Shown: positions 52,345 to 63,997 of the stretch, piece by piece | Position numbering within the stretch: position 1 is the first letter of the stretch | Layout of the letters: the number at the start of each line of letters is the position of its first letter | Assembly: GCF_963678635.1 (NCBI RefSeq) | Contig: NC_087070.1 | Location: 2,919,157 to 2,983,156 of the forward strand | DNA from: Symsagittifera roscoffensis | Taxonomy: Eukaryota; Xenacoelomorpha; Acoela; Convolutidae | Direction of reading: 5' to 3' | DNA: 64,000 nt | Translations under genes and position numbers: made by a program | Notes under the pieces: generated by a model | The model's input: only the letters and a program-made list of their open reading frames with translations | The model's database searches: none | What the model was told of the DNA's origin: nothing

Positions 52345-52777
52345 GCACAACTATATTGTTCAAAATATGAGTGCCTGACCTCGACTAAGGCAGCTAACGT
52401 CAGCTTAAAACTAATAAATTAGATGGTTCTTTAAGTTATCAGCTATTTAATGGCTGGAACACCACATTTCGATTTGTTACATTATGTTTGCAAATTTGAA
52501 TTGTTAAAAGAAAATTAAGAATAGAATAGAAACTGAAAACTAATATTTTTACAATGAATTACAATTAAAGTGATAGAAAAAAAACAATTGACTGAATTAT
52601 TATAGCAACTTGGTGGGTGATTTTTTCAAACAGATTTATTTGGTGCTAATTTTATGAGGAGTCATATGTAAAAACGGTTTCTATTTTGGAGCCAAGTTAT
52701 TTTTATGATAAATATCAATTTTCTTGAACGTCGTTTTCGACAGAATTTTTGCGTCCTAGTTTTTTGTCCTTATTTGT
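52345..52777. other. Flank; 3' UTR of the RING gene
   Basis: AT-rich. TTTATT at 52635-52640 gives an AATAAA on the minus strand about 140 nt past the RING-gene stop, a plausible polyadenylation signal. Confidence 0.5.
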
Positions 52778-53318
52778 TCACAGGTAAGAGTCGGTTTGAA
52801 TCTTGTTGTACAGTCTTTGTTTCTTGTGGATTGCTCTTCGACAGAATACGCACACAGAGGAACTTTTGATTAAGTTATCCAGACATTCGTCGCAGTATGT
52901 ATGTCCACATGGCATAGCGAAACAGTCGATTGCGTTCTCCTGGCAAATCTCACAAGGCTGAAATGGGGAAAAACCATATAAGCGATCAAAGATTAATTGG
53001 CAGAATGTCAAAGGCAGGGGTTTATATATAATCGCATGCTGAAGCAGAGTACAGTGAACACTTGTTCGAAAAAGTTTGGTCAAAGAATTGAATTAAGGTT
53101 TGACCGGTTCTGGAAGATAAAAAAGCGAATGACTTTGTTTCGAGCAATTTCAAAGCGTTCATTGGCTGGTAATTTTCGCCCACTTAGCCCTGTTGTCCTA
53201 AAAACAGAGTGGCCTTTTAGTAGGCAAACTTTGTATGGACCAAACTGCTTACCACTATGGACACGTGTGACATTCTGTGGGCCACAGGGTACATCTGAGT
53301 GTCTCTCCTGTTTCTCCT
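52778..53318 (-). CDS. RING-finger protein, two 3' exons (5' incomplete)
   Basis: Exon 53253-53318 (22 codons, acceptor CTCTGTTCCAG, donor ATAGTG|GTAAGC) joins in phase 0 to exon 52778-52957 (acceptor CCCATTTCAG). The last exon has a C3HC4 RING: CEICQ, CFAMPCGHTYCDEC and CVFCRRAI, with spacing typical of E3 ubiquitin ligases, then a short basic tail ending DSYL. The RING starts at the exon boundary. Such proteins bind E2 enzymes and promote ubiquitin transfer. Further upstream exons were not found; the mariner copy at 54128 may lie in an intron or outside. The short exon is less certain than the RING. Confidence 0.8.
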
Positions 53319-53789
53319 CTGGAACAGAGCAGACAAATTAATTGACCGATTGATTCGCAGTTTCCACATAAATCTGTTGCTTCTTTTTTTTCAAAGTCGA
53401 AAATTTGAATTAAAAAAGTGAGTCAATCAAACTTTTCCAATCATATTTATTGCTGAGAAGCTTGTAAGTAAGACATAGCCAACTCAATGACACCGAAAGA
53501 CCTATTGACCAATTTTATTAAGTTCAATTTATCGACTAAGTTTCGGAGAAAAATATTTCACCTTGAAGCTTTTTGACTTTCACAAGCACCTCAAAATGAG
53601 AAAAGCAGCTTTAAAAGCCCCTCAAAACGCTAAATTTTAATCAGTAAAATGTTAATTTTTAAAAAATTTAAGCAAGTTAACTTCAAAACATGTTTTTTTT
53701 TCATAACAATGCGCCATTAGGAGTGGCATCATATAGTTAGATCAGCCGGGTTTTGAAATGCAAAAAATATACCCTCACCGAGCACTCAT
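53319..53789. other. No gene recognised
   Basis: AT-rich; possibly intron upstream of the RING exons. Confidence 0.4.
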
Positions 53790-54127
53790 GGATCATAATC
53801 GAAAATATTGTCATTTTATTGCCAGTTTCTAAAAGGAATACAAAAAAATCGAATATAATCCATTACAAAATTTTTTAATCCTATTTTTTTATACCAGCAT
53901 AATCCATTATACTCAATTATAATAGATTGTAATGGCTTTTATTAGAGATTATTGATGAAATTTACAATGTTGATTTAAAATTGACCCGTTTTCTGTTTTG
54001 TGCAGTTGATACATATTACGTTTCATAATTTCTGACAATTCAAATTTTAAATTTTATACAGATTTTACAAATTTAATTTTTTTTCTTTTTCAACTCACTT
54101 AACGGCATTTTACCATTTTTTTTGTTG
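53790..54127. repeat. AT-rich dispersed repeat, family A (copy 2)
   Basis: TATAATCCATTATACTCAATTATAATAG...ATTGATGAAATTTACAAT...GTGCAGTTGATAC...CGTTTCATAA is colinear with about 200-470. Confidence 0.55.
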
Positions 54128-55106
54128 CACTGGGTTACAATAAATAAAAAAACGCTTTCAGAAAAATTTCACGTCATATGTGAGTTTTTTAACGATTTCA
54201 ACTCAAGCCGTGTTTTGCATGCAATTTTAAAATTCAATTTAGCATTATGGTGTCGAATCCACATATACGAACAAGACGACGAGTAATTTCACGCCAGCTT
54301 GGCTGGTCATGGCGGAAAGTCGCAGAAAAGTTGGACTATTTCATTATTCGACAGCCGCGAAAATGTTTAACAATTACCTGAAAAATGGTAGTTTTGAGGA
54401 AGCAGAGCGATCAGGGCGTCTGATGGAATCAAACGAAAAAGATCGCCTACAAAACAGGAGATGGTTGAAAAACGGCAACACTCTATCCCTTGAAAAAATG
54501 AAAGTGTTGTTTGATAGTTTTAGCAAAAAAAACTATTCACGAAAACACTTTGAGGAGCGAATTGCACAGAAGAGGAATTACAGGAGGAGCAGCAGCATAA
54601 AAAATTTATCTGAGTATCAACAACGAGCATTACGTTTAAACTGGGCTAGAACTCGAAAGCAACGCTCAGTAGAGCAATGGTCGAAGACCGTTTTTAGCGA
54701 CGAATGCCGTTTTGGACAGCCGAGTGATGGCCGGGTTTATGTCTGGCGAGTGCGTGGGAAACGATATGCTCCCGAAAGCACAACTGCACATCAGTGGTTT
54801 TCGAATCATGGAATCATAGAGGAAGACTGGTCTACATACAGTCCAGATTTAAGCCCAATAGAGAAAGTTTGGGCGTATATGAAACGGCAGCTTAGATCTA
54901 TGAAGGTGAACCAACAAAATTTACAAGAAACTGTATTTTCTCTCTGAGAATTCATTCCTTATTCATTCATTAAAAAAATGTACAAGTCGTTGTCCAACCG
55001 TAAAAATGTCTGTTGCAAAAATCGGGGCTTCCCGCCGTTATTGAAAAAAATGTTCATCAATATATTTTTTTAAATGTGGAAGTCTACTTATTTTTGTAGC
55101 CCAGTG
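54128..55106 (+). mobile_element. Tc1/mariner transposon, internally deleted
   Basis: Ends CACTGGGTTACAATAAATAA and, inverted, CACTGGGCTACAAAAATAAG. TA follows the right end; the left flank is TG, so the duplication is imperfect. Contains a broken transposase. Confidence 0.85.
54247..54947 (+). pseudogene. Tc1-type transposase, dead
   Basis: An ATG at 54247 starts a frame with VISRQLGWSWRKVAEKL (DNA-binding helix-turn-helix style); the protein then continues in the frame 54309-54947. That frame holds SEYQQRALRLNWARTRK, the first catalytic block VFSDECRFGQPSDGRVYVWR and the third SPDLSPIEKVWAYMKRQL. The second block with its catalytic Asp is missing: HQWFSNHGIIEEDWSTYSPD joins what should be distant parts. 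A frameshift and an internal deletion make it inactive. Confidence 0.88.
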
Positions 55107-56274
55107 TAAACTGGGAGGGGGTACTTTTTCCTTGTAAAAACTGTACAAAATATGATATAGATTTTCTTCCAAAGTTCGCAAAACTTCTGTTTTAGAGTGT
55201 GGTGGAAAACGGGAAAAAGGTTGGGGGTGGGGGCTTAAAAAAACTTAAGTGGGGTGGGATTTAAAAAATTCGTTGGGATAGGGAGAATGGGGATGAAATT
55301 GAGGTGCATTTGGTAAACTGGGGGTTTACTGTTGTTGCATGTAATAATTGTAAAAAAGACGTGGGGTAGAATTTCTTGAAAATTTAGAAAAAACTTCGCG
55401 AAATAGTCGAATTCATTTCCAAAACCAAATGCGATTATAATGAATTTTAAGTTCAAAACGAATCAATTGTGAGATATTCCAGACAAAAAACAATCAGATA
55501 TAGCGATGAAAAAATTTGGAGTATGATCGGATAAATTGATACTTTTTTTCTAAAATAATCGATAATGAAGAAAAGATTTCTTGGTCTGAGTTTTTGATCT
55601 GTAATATATTATAATGGTTCAATTTTGTCTTAGAAATCCATTATATTCGATCAAAATCCATGGGTATTCGGTGCGAATTGCATGGGTCTTCTTGATGTCT
55701 CGTACCAGTTTTACAGGTCTTGCGTTTTCCTCTATTGGACCGAAATACGACAAAAACGCTACAAAAAAGCTACCCAATAAATTATTGAGCATTGAATTCC
55801 ATAAAGTTGAGCTTCTTATGTAGCAAATCGCAAATCGCAAATCGAATTTTGTACTCACGCAAAAATTAATTTTTTGTGTGCATAGCGTAGTCCTAGAAAC
55901 CCTAATATTGGATTTTTTCCTTTTCGTCTAATAAATTTTTCTCAAAAACATTGAAAACTCATAATTCTTTTTTATGTTATGCTTGACCAATAATTGATAA
56001 GTTTAAAAAAATCATTTTTCAAAAATAACCATCGTTGAAAACTTTTGCCAAAATTTAAAAGTTTGATAATTTCGTTATAGTATTTATGAAAGACAGGTTT
56101 AGGACATTTCAGGCCGTTACTAACGCAATTTTAATGCAAGACTATCAAGCCTTGGTTCCTCTACGTTTGAGAAACCAAGATTTTTTGTCGCTTGTGCGCT
56201 TGTGTTCGGTTAAAAACACAACGAAAAAATTTTGAGAAATTAAAATGTTAAAAAAACAATAATTTTGGTTAATG
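55107..56274. other. No gene recognised
   Basis: AT-rich with a G-rich patch at 55200-55340. A donor-like GTGAGT on the minus strand near 55853 has no clear exon before it. Confidence 0.4.
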
Positions 56275-56275
56275 G

Positions 56276-56385
56276 AAAAATGCTAGTCATAAACTTCCGT
56301 ATATGAAAAATAAATAATCATAGACTTTTCATGCAATTTTCTGTACTTATGGAATTGCATGAAAAGTGTATGACTAGCATTTTCC
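56276..56385. repeat. Short hairpin element
   Basis: AAAATGCTAGTCATA at the left pairs with TATGACTAGCATTTT at the right, and the interior CTTTTCATGCAATT pairs with AATTGCATGAAAAG. A partial extra copy of the end (TGTATGAGTAGCATTTTT) follows. MITE-like. Confidence 0.6.
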
Positions 56386-56906
56386 TTGCATGAAAATTGT
56401 ATGAGTAGCATTTTTTGTCGACCCGTGTAATTATTATATAACTGAACAGAGGGAAACTGAGTTTTGAGTGGTCGAAATGGGGACTTAGGGATCAAAATTT
56501 TCAGTTTGATTTTGACATTGCCCATAGAGATTGTTGAAAAAAAAACCAACCCTTTGGAAAAATTGTGCCAAAATGGTTGCTTCAAACGCTAATAATGATA
56601 TTCTGAACTTTCAGATGTAATCATTGATACGGGAATTTTGGTTGTATTTTTTGTTATGACCACGTGAATAGTAGTTTTAAATTAAACCAGAACTAAAAAA
56701 TCAGTAGTCAAATTGATTCGTGAAAATCAAATTTTAGTGTGAACAAATTTTAACACTTTTTCTGAAAGAAAAAAAACAAATAAGTAATACGCCGTAAATA
56801 AGTAACTTCATTCCGTTTAATAAGAATTAACAATTTTCGCAACGCCAACGCTTTATGGTTTATCGCGAAATTAACTAACATTTTTAGTAAGTTTTTTTCG
56901 TTATTG

Positions 56907-57460
56907 TCAAAATTTTTGCACTCCAAGTACAGCACAGTAAAGCCGTTTTAATTTTTCCGTTATCACAGAGGCAAACTGCTGTTTTTTAAACACTGTTTGA
57001 AAATTAAAATGATCAATTCTACTGGCCTGGCGTTTCTTGTCGTGGACAGGCACTAGAACACAGTATATGAACAAGCAAGTGATGATGATGATAACAATAG
57101 CGGTGACTACAGTTCCCACCAGGTAGTAGATGTAGGGGGGATCCAACACGACATACATGTGATCGAACAGACTCGCTTCGGGTTTGTTGTCAGTTTTCCC
57201 CTCTTTAGTGTCTATATACGGAAACAAACAGATTTGCAAGTTCCTCTGGGGGTTCTAGTTCATTCAGTATTTGCATGGGAGGCTTGGAAGGGGGGTTTGA
57301 AAACTATTTCTGGTTTTTTGAGGAGATAGGTTGATCAATTTTAAAAAAAAAAGAATAGTCGTATGATGTGCATGCATAGAAAAAAAATCCTCGCAATTAC
57401 ACTTACAAAAAAAAATTTCTGAAACATTTTTCGAATTTATTTTTAAAATGTTCGTCGTTT

Positions 57461-57494
<34 letters not shown>

Positions 57495-60400
57495 GGAGGG
57501 AACCATAATTTCCAATATCATTTCTTTGTTGCTTGAATTTGTAAGTAATAAAAAAAACCAAAAACTAATTTCCGTTCTACTTTCCGTGTTAAATAAATTG
57601 CGATAGTGAGTCCATCTCATTTCCAAAGTTTCATTTCGAAAGCAATTTAAGTAATATTTGGAAACCTGCTCATTATCGTTGACCTTCATTTTCAGTATGT
57701 TATAAACCCTTGCTTATAAAAACTAACGGTTGTATTTTGGAACAGTGTCTGGGACAACGTCCACTTTATAGACGACCACCGCGTCCTCTTGGTTAAACTC
57801 GACTTCGCACCACCAGTTGTCGAAGTCCGCCCGAATCAGACTAGAGACCCTCAAGGTCGCGTCCAGCGATGTCTCGAACACGGATTCGGAAGTGCGTTGG
57901 CGGAAACTGATTCGCTTCTGGTCGTCCTTGTTGTCGTCGGCGGATGTTGCGAAGTCGGGACTCTCTCGATACTGCAACCACTGTGTGATCAGCTTAGACG
58001 AGGAGAGAAATGGACCCTGGAAACACTACATCTTCAGAAATTGCTTTTGAAAGTTTGTGGATGATATTAAGCAAGGTTTATTGTAGCTATTTTCGGTCGA
58101 GTTACAAATAGGTAATGTAATTGTAATCATAGGTGACGGATTTAGAGGAATTCGCGCTGGCCACATAAATGGTCTCAATTTGGAACTAATTTACAATCCC
58201 TCCTTTTTCACTCAACCTTTTTCTAAATTTTTGTTTGTTTTTTATTTTTCGAAGACAACTCTTGACGATTATTCCTATTTCACTAAATTTCTACGCGTTC
58301 GTATAGCTCTGTCATCATACCATGTACAAAAAACGGCATTAATTTGAAGAAAAAAAAAGAAAAAATTATATTTGATTTTTTATGAATGTGGTCGGAGCAC
58401 TCTGTGATACTTGAACACTCTGTGGACCCTGTATTATTTTGTAAAGGTGCCATTGAATTAATTCTCATTTCAGATGGAAGGTCGTGACCAAGCTCGGCAT
58501 CAATACACCCCTAGCGCAAAACCTAAAATCATGCGCAGAGCTAAATTTTATACCTAAAAGTGTTCACGAATTAAAGGAATTCACGGCGTGAAAATATAAA
58601 GTGGCTGATCCAAATACAACACATTTTCATGGACGTTTTTTTCAGAATCTTGCACGCGCCACATGTCTGGGACTTGCAAAAATTATTGACAGATGGGGTC
58701 TTGTAGTAATAAAAATGATGAAGCAATTGAGTCATTTTTATACTTCAGTAAACAAAAACACTTGCTTTTCGCCAGTAAACAGCAGTGAATGATTTCATGC
58801 GCGACTGTTCTGCAATGAGGCTGCAGGGTAATTCAAGGGGAAATCCAATTCGACCGGCCACTTCAATCACTGTCATGTCTGCACTATCCGGCTCTGAAAC
58901 AAACAAGTTAGTTGTAGAAACAAAGTTAATTGTTGAAAGAAACAACAAATACTTTTAGCAATCTTCTCGAAAGCTTAAGCAGCAAAGACTCTAAAATGGT
59001 CGCAAATTTGTCTTTGCAATAAAAAATTTTAAAGGAAAAACTGTCAAACATGGTAATTTTGAGGTTTTTTTGGGAGAAATTTTGGGATGATTGGGGATAT
59101 CATATCTGACCACAACTCAATTTTAAACGGGGCCATACTATCAATCCTCCATAAAAAGCCAGGTAAACGGAACTGTGACGACAACAAATCAGCAAGACAC
59201 AAGGACATAGATTTTTTAACTATAACCCACCCCCCCCCCCTCGTTTACCTAGTAATGAACATCCCCTTATAAAGAAATAAATCAACGGTAAAGCATATCA
59301 GAATTTTATACCTAGTGACGAATCCTCCCCCCCCCCCCCCCCTTGCAAAAGAGGTAAATAAAGTTAAAGAGATAAAGAGATCCTTTTCTTAGTGAGACAA
59401 TGTTCATGCGGTGTTTTGGTGTTTTATCCGATTGAACTCACGTTTTACTGTGATTGTGACACTGGCTGAACCTGATTGCTCTTTCCCGGAGTCGATCTTC
59501 GTGCCAGTCACTTCCATGGTGTATTTTCCACTGTCTTTTAGTTTGGGGTTTACAAAGAGGTAGATGACGCCTACTGTATTGGGCGAGGCTGAGGTTGACT
59601 TTTCCTTGTACACTTCTAATTTCAGCAAACAATTCAAGCTGATATAATTAATTCCACATTTATTGAGTGGCTTTTGGATGTTTGGGATACTGGAAAACAA
59701 AAAATGTTTATCGTTTGAAATATTAAGCTCGTTAGCGCCAGTTTACTGCATTGGACGTTATCATCACCACGCCTTGCACGGAGTTTTGGTTGCAGATGAT
59801 TTCAAAGATACAAAGACTGATAGAAACATTCCACAATAAGATTGCTGAAAAAATTATTTTATTTAAAAAAAAACTATTTTAAAAATCAACAAGCGATTTG
59901 CCTGGAAATCGTATTTTTCTTTAGCAAAAAAATATTGAATATAAGCAAAATTTTGAATATTAGTTGAAGGAGGCGCTTTTTCAGCTTGAATTATGCCTAG
60001 TTTGTCTTCGTCCACTTGAATGACGACATTTCTGGAGGAGTATCCGTTGTAGTACTGCTTCCCAGTTCTATCTCCCAGGATATAACTCAGAATCTTCACT
60101 TGACCTCTGCTGTCATTGAACTCCCCATAAAGGTTGATGGCTGTCACCTATCATTACAATAAGGACCAATTGCTGAGCCAGTAGTCAGGACTATTCCAAC
60201 CGAATTATCAAAACGAGAATATTTTTCTTTACTTTTCTCAGTACTGATATTGCAAAAAAAATCATGAGGCTGCCAAATTTCAAATTTCTGATTGACTAAG
60301 AAAATTCGGCTAAAATTTATTCTACAAAAGAAGGTTTTTCAAGAATGACAAAATTTGTAGTTTTTTAAATCCAAATTAATACCATAAAGCAGGGGCGGAT

Positions 60401-61079
60401 CTTCTAGGATTTTCACGAGGGGGCGGGTTTTCAAAAACTTTTTGAAAATTTTGTCGACCTTATTTTTTTAGGCTGACTAAATTGACCCTCAGGCAAAAAT
60501 TTTTAAAAATAGGCCAAAATAGGCGTTTTTAGGCACTTTTTGTAAAATTTTGACCAAATAAATTTACCAAGACATTTTTTTTGCTATTTTCAAATAAAAC
60601 GGAATTTGCATCGTCAAAATACAATCAGTATTTGACCATGTCAATTGCGAGGGACTAATTGAATTTACATCTAACAAAACATTTGGAGATTTTTTGTAGT
60701 TGTTCAAAAATCTGTCAAAAGCAGACTAATTACTCTTTCCCGTGATAGCCTCACTAGCCTTATTAAGTCAAGACAATTTATCCACAAGGGAAAGGCTGTT
60801 CTGCCCCTGTTTAAGCCTTACATTTAATTTTTTTGTTACTTTTCTGGACTGAGTAATGTTGCATAACCCTCAAGCAGCGAGCACGTATCATGGTGGGCCT
60901 CGGACACCTGACCTTTCGATTGAGAGGCAGAAACGTGACCACTTCACCACCACTCCCAAAGTAAAACTAATTACACTTACCTGTTCCTGTATAGAGATGA
61001 AGCTGGCCATCCATTCGAACTTCTCGAATTCTGTGGCTATGATTGCGGGCTGGGTGTACACTGTCAAACTAAACAGTTG
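56907..61079 (-). CDS. Ig-superfamily type I membrane receptor (5' incomplete)
   Basis: Seven exons with consistent phases: 60981-61079, 59997-60147, 59757-59844, 59442-59689, 58760-58893, 57728-58016 and 56907-57211, giving 437 codons. Ig-like features: domain 1 ends LLWNVSISLCIFEIICNQ; domain 2 has NCLLKL and DSGKYTMEV (Met where the second Cys is usual); domain 3 has LELPCSL, AVYWRK and DATLRVSSLIRADFDNWWC. Then a stalk, a membrane helix (VGTVVTAIVIIIITCLFIY) and a basic tail of about 50 residues without a clear ITIM or ITAM. Probable role is cell-surface recognition or adhesion. Best donors: GAACAG|GTAAGT and AAAAC|GTGAGT. The second intron appears to be GC-AG; the exon-5 donor (58760 or 58754) and exon-1 acceptor are uncertain. 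No signal peptide exon found. Confidence 0.8.
57464..57492. repeat. (GA)n microsatellite
   Basis: About 14 uninterrupted GA repeats in the last intron of the Ig receptor gene. Confidence 0.95.
59230..59342. repeat. Two poly-C tracts in an Ig-gene intron
   Basis: C runs at 59230-59240 and 59327-59342. The flanks are similar (TTTA(C/T)ACCTAGT near each), suggesting a small local duplication. Length is likely unstable. Confidence 0.8.
60390..60600. mobile_element. hAT-type MITE, one end only
   Basis: Starts CAGGGGCGGATCTTCTAGGATTTTC, the family terminus, and continues with AATTTTGTCGACCT and GGCCAAAATAGGCGTTTTTAGG. The other terminus is not seen. In the first modelled intron of the Ig receptor gene. 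Confidence 0.75.
60860..60960 (-). mobile_element. tRNA-derived SINE fragment
   Basis: The minus strand reads GTGGTGAAGTGGTCACGTTTCTGCC, A-box-like, then GGTCAGGTGTCCGAGGCC, a B-box-like T-arm, at tRNA-like spacing. Not a functional tRNA. It abuts the donor of the first modelled Ig exon. Confidence 0.45.
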
Positions 61080-62825
61080 CTCCCATTTAGACACACCAAT
61101 TCATTTTATACACTAGCTGAAAATATTTAGAGCGGGTTTAATTTAGAATCGCAATGATCAAGAGAGCATGATGAACTTGCAAATCGACCAAAACTGGCCA
61201 TTTTTTGACCGACTCGTCAACATAAAAACGTATTCACAAGTTTACAAAAATTTAACTTCAATTTTACTCGTTTCGTTTCTCAAAATCGTGTCCTAAATTC
61301 AAACGCATATTTTTGCTCCGAACACTGAAATTGGGGATAGACTTTATCTTTGGTAGTGATTTACTATATTTTCTTTTGTTTTAAAGATTGCAAAATGCAA
61401 AATCAGGTACCACAAATAATCATCAAATGGGTCGAGTGATATATCAAATTGAAGCCCTTTCAGTCGTGATAGGATCTTATTTTGATTCCAGAAAGTTCCA
61501 GAAAATCTTCCCAGAAAAACAGTTTTCTCAGAAAAACAATCTAATTTTGAGCAAATAACGCGAGCGAGCAGGCTCATAATAGGGTGATGAGTTTGTTTTT
61601 AAGCAATTATTAACTATGTGCAGCCTTAGGGCTTTCTTGAGTTGTTAAGGCCGGATTTTCGAAAAAAAAAATTGTCTACCTTTTATAGTCAAGCAAATTG
61701 GTTTTCCAAGCTTTCCCAAATCACATTAAAATTTTACTTTTACCAAAATTTCTGCGCCCTGAAATTTAAAAAAAAAGAGACCAAAGTTTGCGTTTTTGGC
61801 TTTTTTGGAAAATTTTTGTTTGCTCTCACCCAACATATTCGGTATTTAGTGGCCTCGAGAAAGTCAGAAACTTATATGCTCTGGTGTTGTTTTATTCAGA
61901 CCAGTTTTACAAAATTTTGGTCCCTCGGAGGATCTATCTCTAGATCTGCATGGGCCCAGCCCGCTGTGCACATCAATATAATAACCTGCCTTGAGTCTGA
62001 CTATTTTTCTTGGTCTATAATTTACACGCGGCGATTCATCCCACACCGCAAAATCTTTCCAAAATTAATTGAGGCAGCTAATTGGTTTTATTATTCCCTT
62101 CTCGACTCAAAATTTACAACTTAAAATTAATATTGTCAATAGTTTTGCCAATATTTAATTTACCAAAAACTATTCGACAAAACTGCAAAAACTAAAGACC
62201 AATTAAAGGACAGCCGAAACACTCAAGGATTTGCCCTGATACAAGCAGTCTTTTTTTTTATCTCGAGAAATAAACCACACTAAGCTGAAACATTCTGTCA
62301 ATTTTTCAAAAATTAGATAGGTTAGACTTTTACAGGCTATTTTGATGGCATCATGGTATCTAGAGGGATCACTCAAGATTTATCAGTGGCTGTAGAAATC
62401 TCTAAGCAGCATTTCAAGTTCATCGAGCAGTATACCTGTCTAAGCATTAAGGCTTAGTGATTTGAATTTGATAAAATTGAGTCAGATAAAACTGGTGGTT
62501 TTCTTGAAAAAAAAGATGATTCCAACTATATAATTTATTGAAAAGAAACCAGCAGTACATAAAAATTGAGAGCTTTTTTACTCAACAATTTCCTAATCAT
62601 AATTAAAATTTACCAGTACATTTTTCTTTGTCAATTTCGGTGTATTTCTTGTTAACAATTCATAAGCCGAGATTTCAAAATTTAGTATGTTTACTTCTCT
62701 ATGTTAACTAAAAACACTCAAAACAAACAAATAGGTTTCAAGCAAAATTATCAAAACAAGTAAAATTATTACACAAAAAGGATTAAACAACTTGTGTAAT
62801 AGTTTTGCTTGTTTTTCTGAGACCT
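61080..62825. other. No gene recognised
   Basis: Mostly AT-rich. A 160-codon plus frame at 61642-62124 is open but matches nothing I know and has no exon signals. A fragment of the 436-bp repeat opening is at about 62228. Confidence 0.4.
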
Positions 62826-62885
62826 TAAAGTTGCACATAGCGCGATTCGAACGCGCTACCAAAAAGTGACAGACCGTACCACACA
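62826..62885 (-). mobile_element. tRNA-derived SINE fragment (clear B box)
   Basis: The minus strand reads GGTAGCGCGTTCGAATCGCGCTATGTGC, a canonical T-arm with GTTCGAATC and a paired GCG stem. An upstream A box is weak (GTGTGGTACGGTCTG) and no acceptor stem pairs, so it is SINE-like, not a tRNA gene. Confidence 0.5.
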
Positions 62886-63954
62886 CAAATTTTACAAATT
62901 TGATAAATCTTCAATTTGTGTTTTCTCGAAAACAAGGATGCCGAGCTATTAGACACCCCACAAACGTTCAAACTGCGTTCTTTCAAGGTTATTTTGCTTA
63001 GTGTTGCTAGAATTTTCCACAAGATAATGAACCAAAAATTTTTTCTCTCATTTTTTGACAAAATTTTTGCCATTTTTGGTGCGTGTGGGAGAGGAACTAA
63101 AATTAAACCTTGAATATGTTTCTTATTTTGTTTTTGCTTAAGGTAATATATTATTTTTTATCATTTTCATTAAGTTACAACCAGTGCGAAACGAATGATT
63201 CTTCATACTACATTTCTGAAATTAAACTTTTGTCAATAGGACCAGAAAACTTTTTCCAACCAAGAGCAAGAAAAAAGCCTTTATATGATAAACCTCACTC
63301 TACTTATTCTTATGATTGATACTTGAGTTAAAAGAACCGAACAAAAAATTGAATTAAAAAACTGGAAACTATCGAATACAGAATTTCGTATCTTTTCGTC
63401 GCCGGGAAATGAACCAGCAAATAAACAGTTTGATTAAATGTGAAAAAGCGGACTTGAAAATCAGGTGAAAATCGACACAAGTACCTTTGCTACAAAGAAC
63501 ATTATTTATTATAATAGAAGTAGAAGTCTATTAAATAAACCTTTAAAAAACTTAGATGAAATCCTATTGTTGTTCCTGAAAATGCTATTTTAAATTCATG
63601 ATAAAAAAACAAATTGAAACCAAATTATTAACACTTTTTGGTAAGGGACGGACAAAAAAGCAACTTAAAATTTTAAAAAAAATAATTTAAAATGTTTTTT
63701 TTTTTGAAAAAAATTCAGGGAAATAAAGTAATCATCGAATTATTTTGGTTAATTGCAGCAAAAGGAGTCAATTACTGGATTACAAAACAATTTTCGACCA
63801 TCATTGTATAAAAACTTGCTTTTATTATTTTTCGAAACTGAGCAGAAAGTTAGTTTAAATATTTTCATTTTGTTCAAATGGCTTTGTATATTTTTCCTCA
63901 TCGAGAAACAGAGAATGATCACATAAAACACAATAGCATTCCCAAGCGGCTAAA
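62886..63954. other. No gene recognised
   Basis: AT-rich; a 69-codon plus frame at 63110-63319 begins hydrophobic but has no supporting feature. Confidence 0.4.
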
Positions 63955-63997
63955 AAATTTGGTCGACCTAGGCGGGGTTTAGGTCGACCAAATTGAT
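63955..63997. repeat. Inverted repeat at the window end
   Basis: AATTTGGTCGACCTA and TAGGTCGACCAAATT are perfect 15-bp inverted repeats around GGCGGGGTT. The word TTTGGTCGACCTA also occurs inside the hAT-type MITE (about 20851), so this may be the edge of another copy. Confidence 0.7.

Noticed and set aside
55235-55456. Minus-strand frame of 73 codons
   Set aside because: Phe/Pro/Asn-rich read-through of a G-rich patch, with no domain.
61642-62124. 160-codon plus-strand frame
   Set aside because: Composition looks like translated non-coding sequence, with no domain or exon signal; left unassigned.
62826-62885. Possible functional tRNA gene on the minus strand
   Set aside because: The T-arm is good, but no paired acceptor stem or convincing D-arm and anticodon arm are present; SINE head is more likely.
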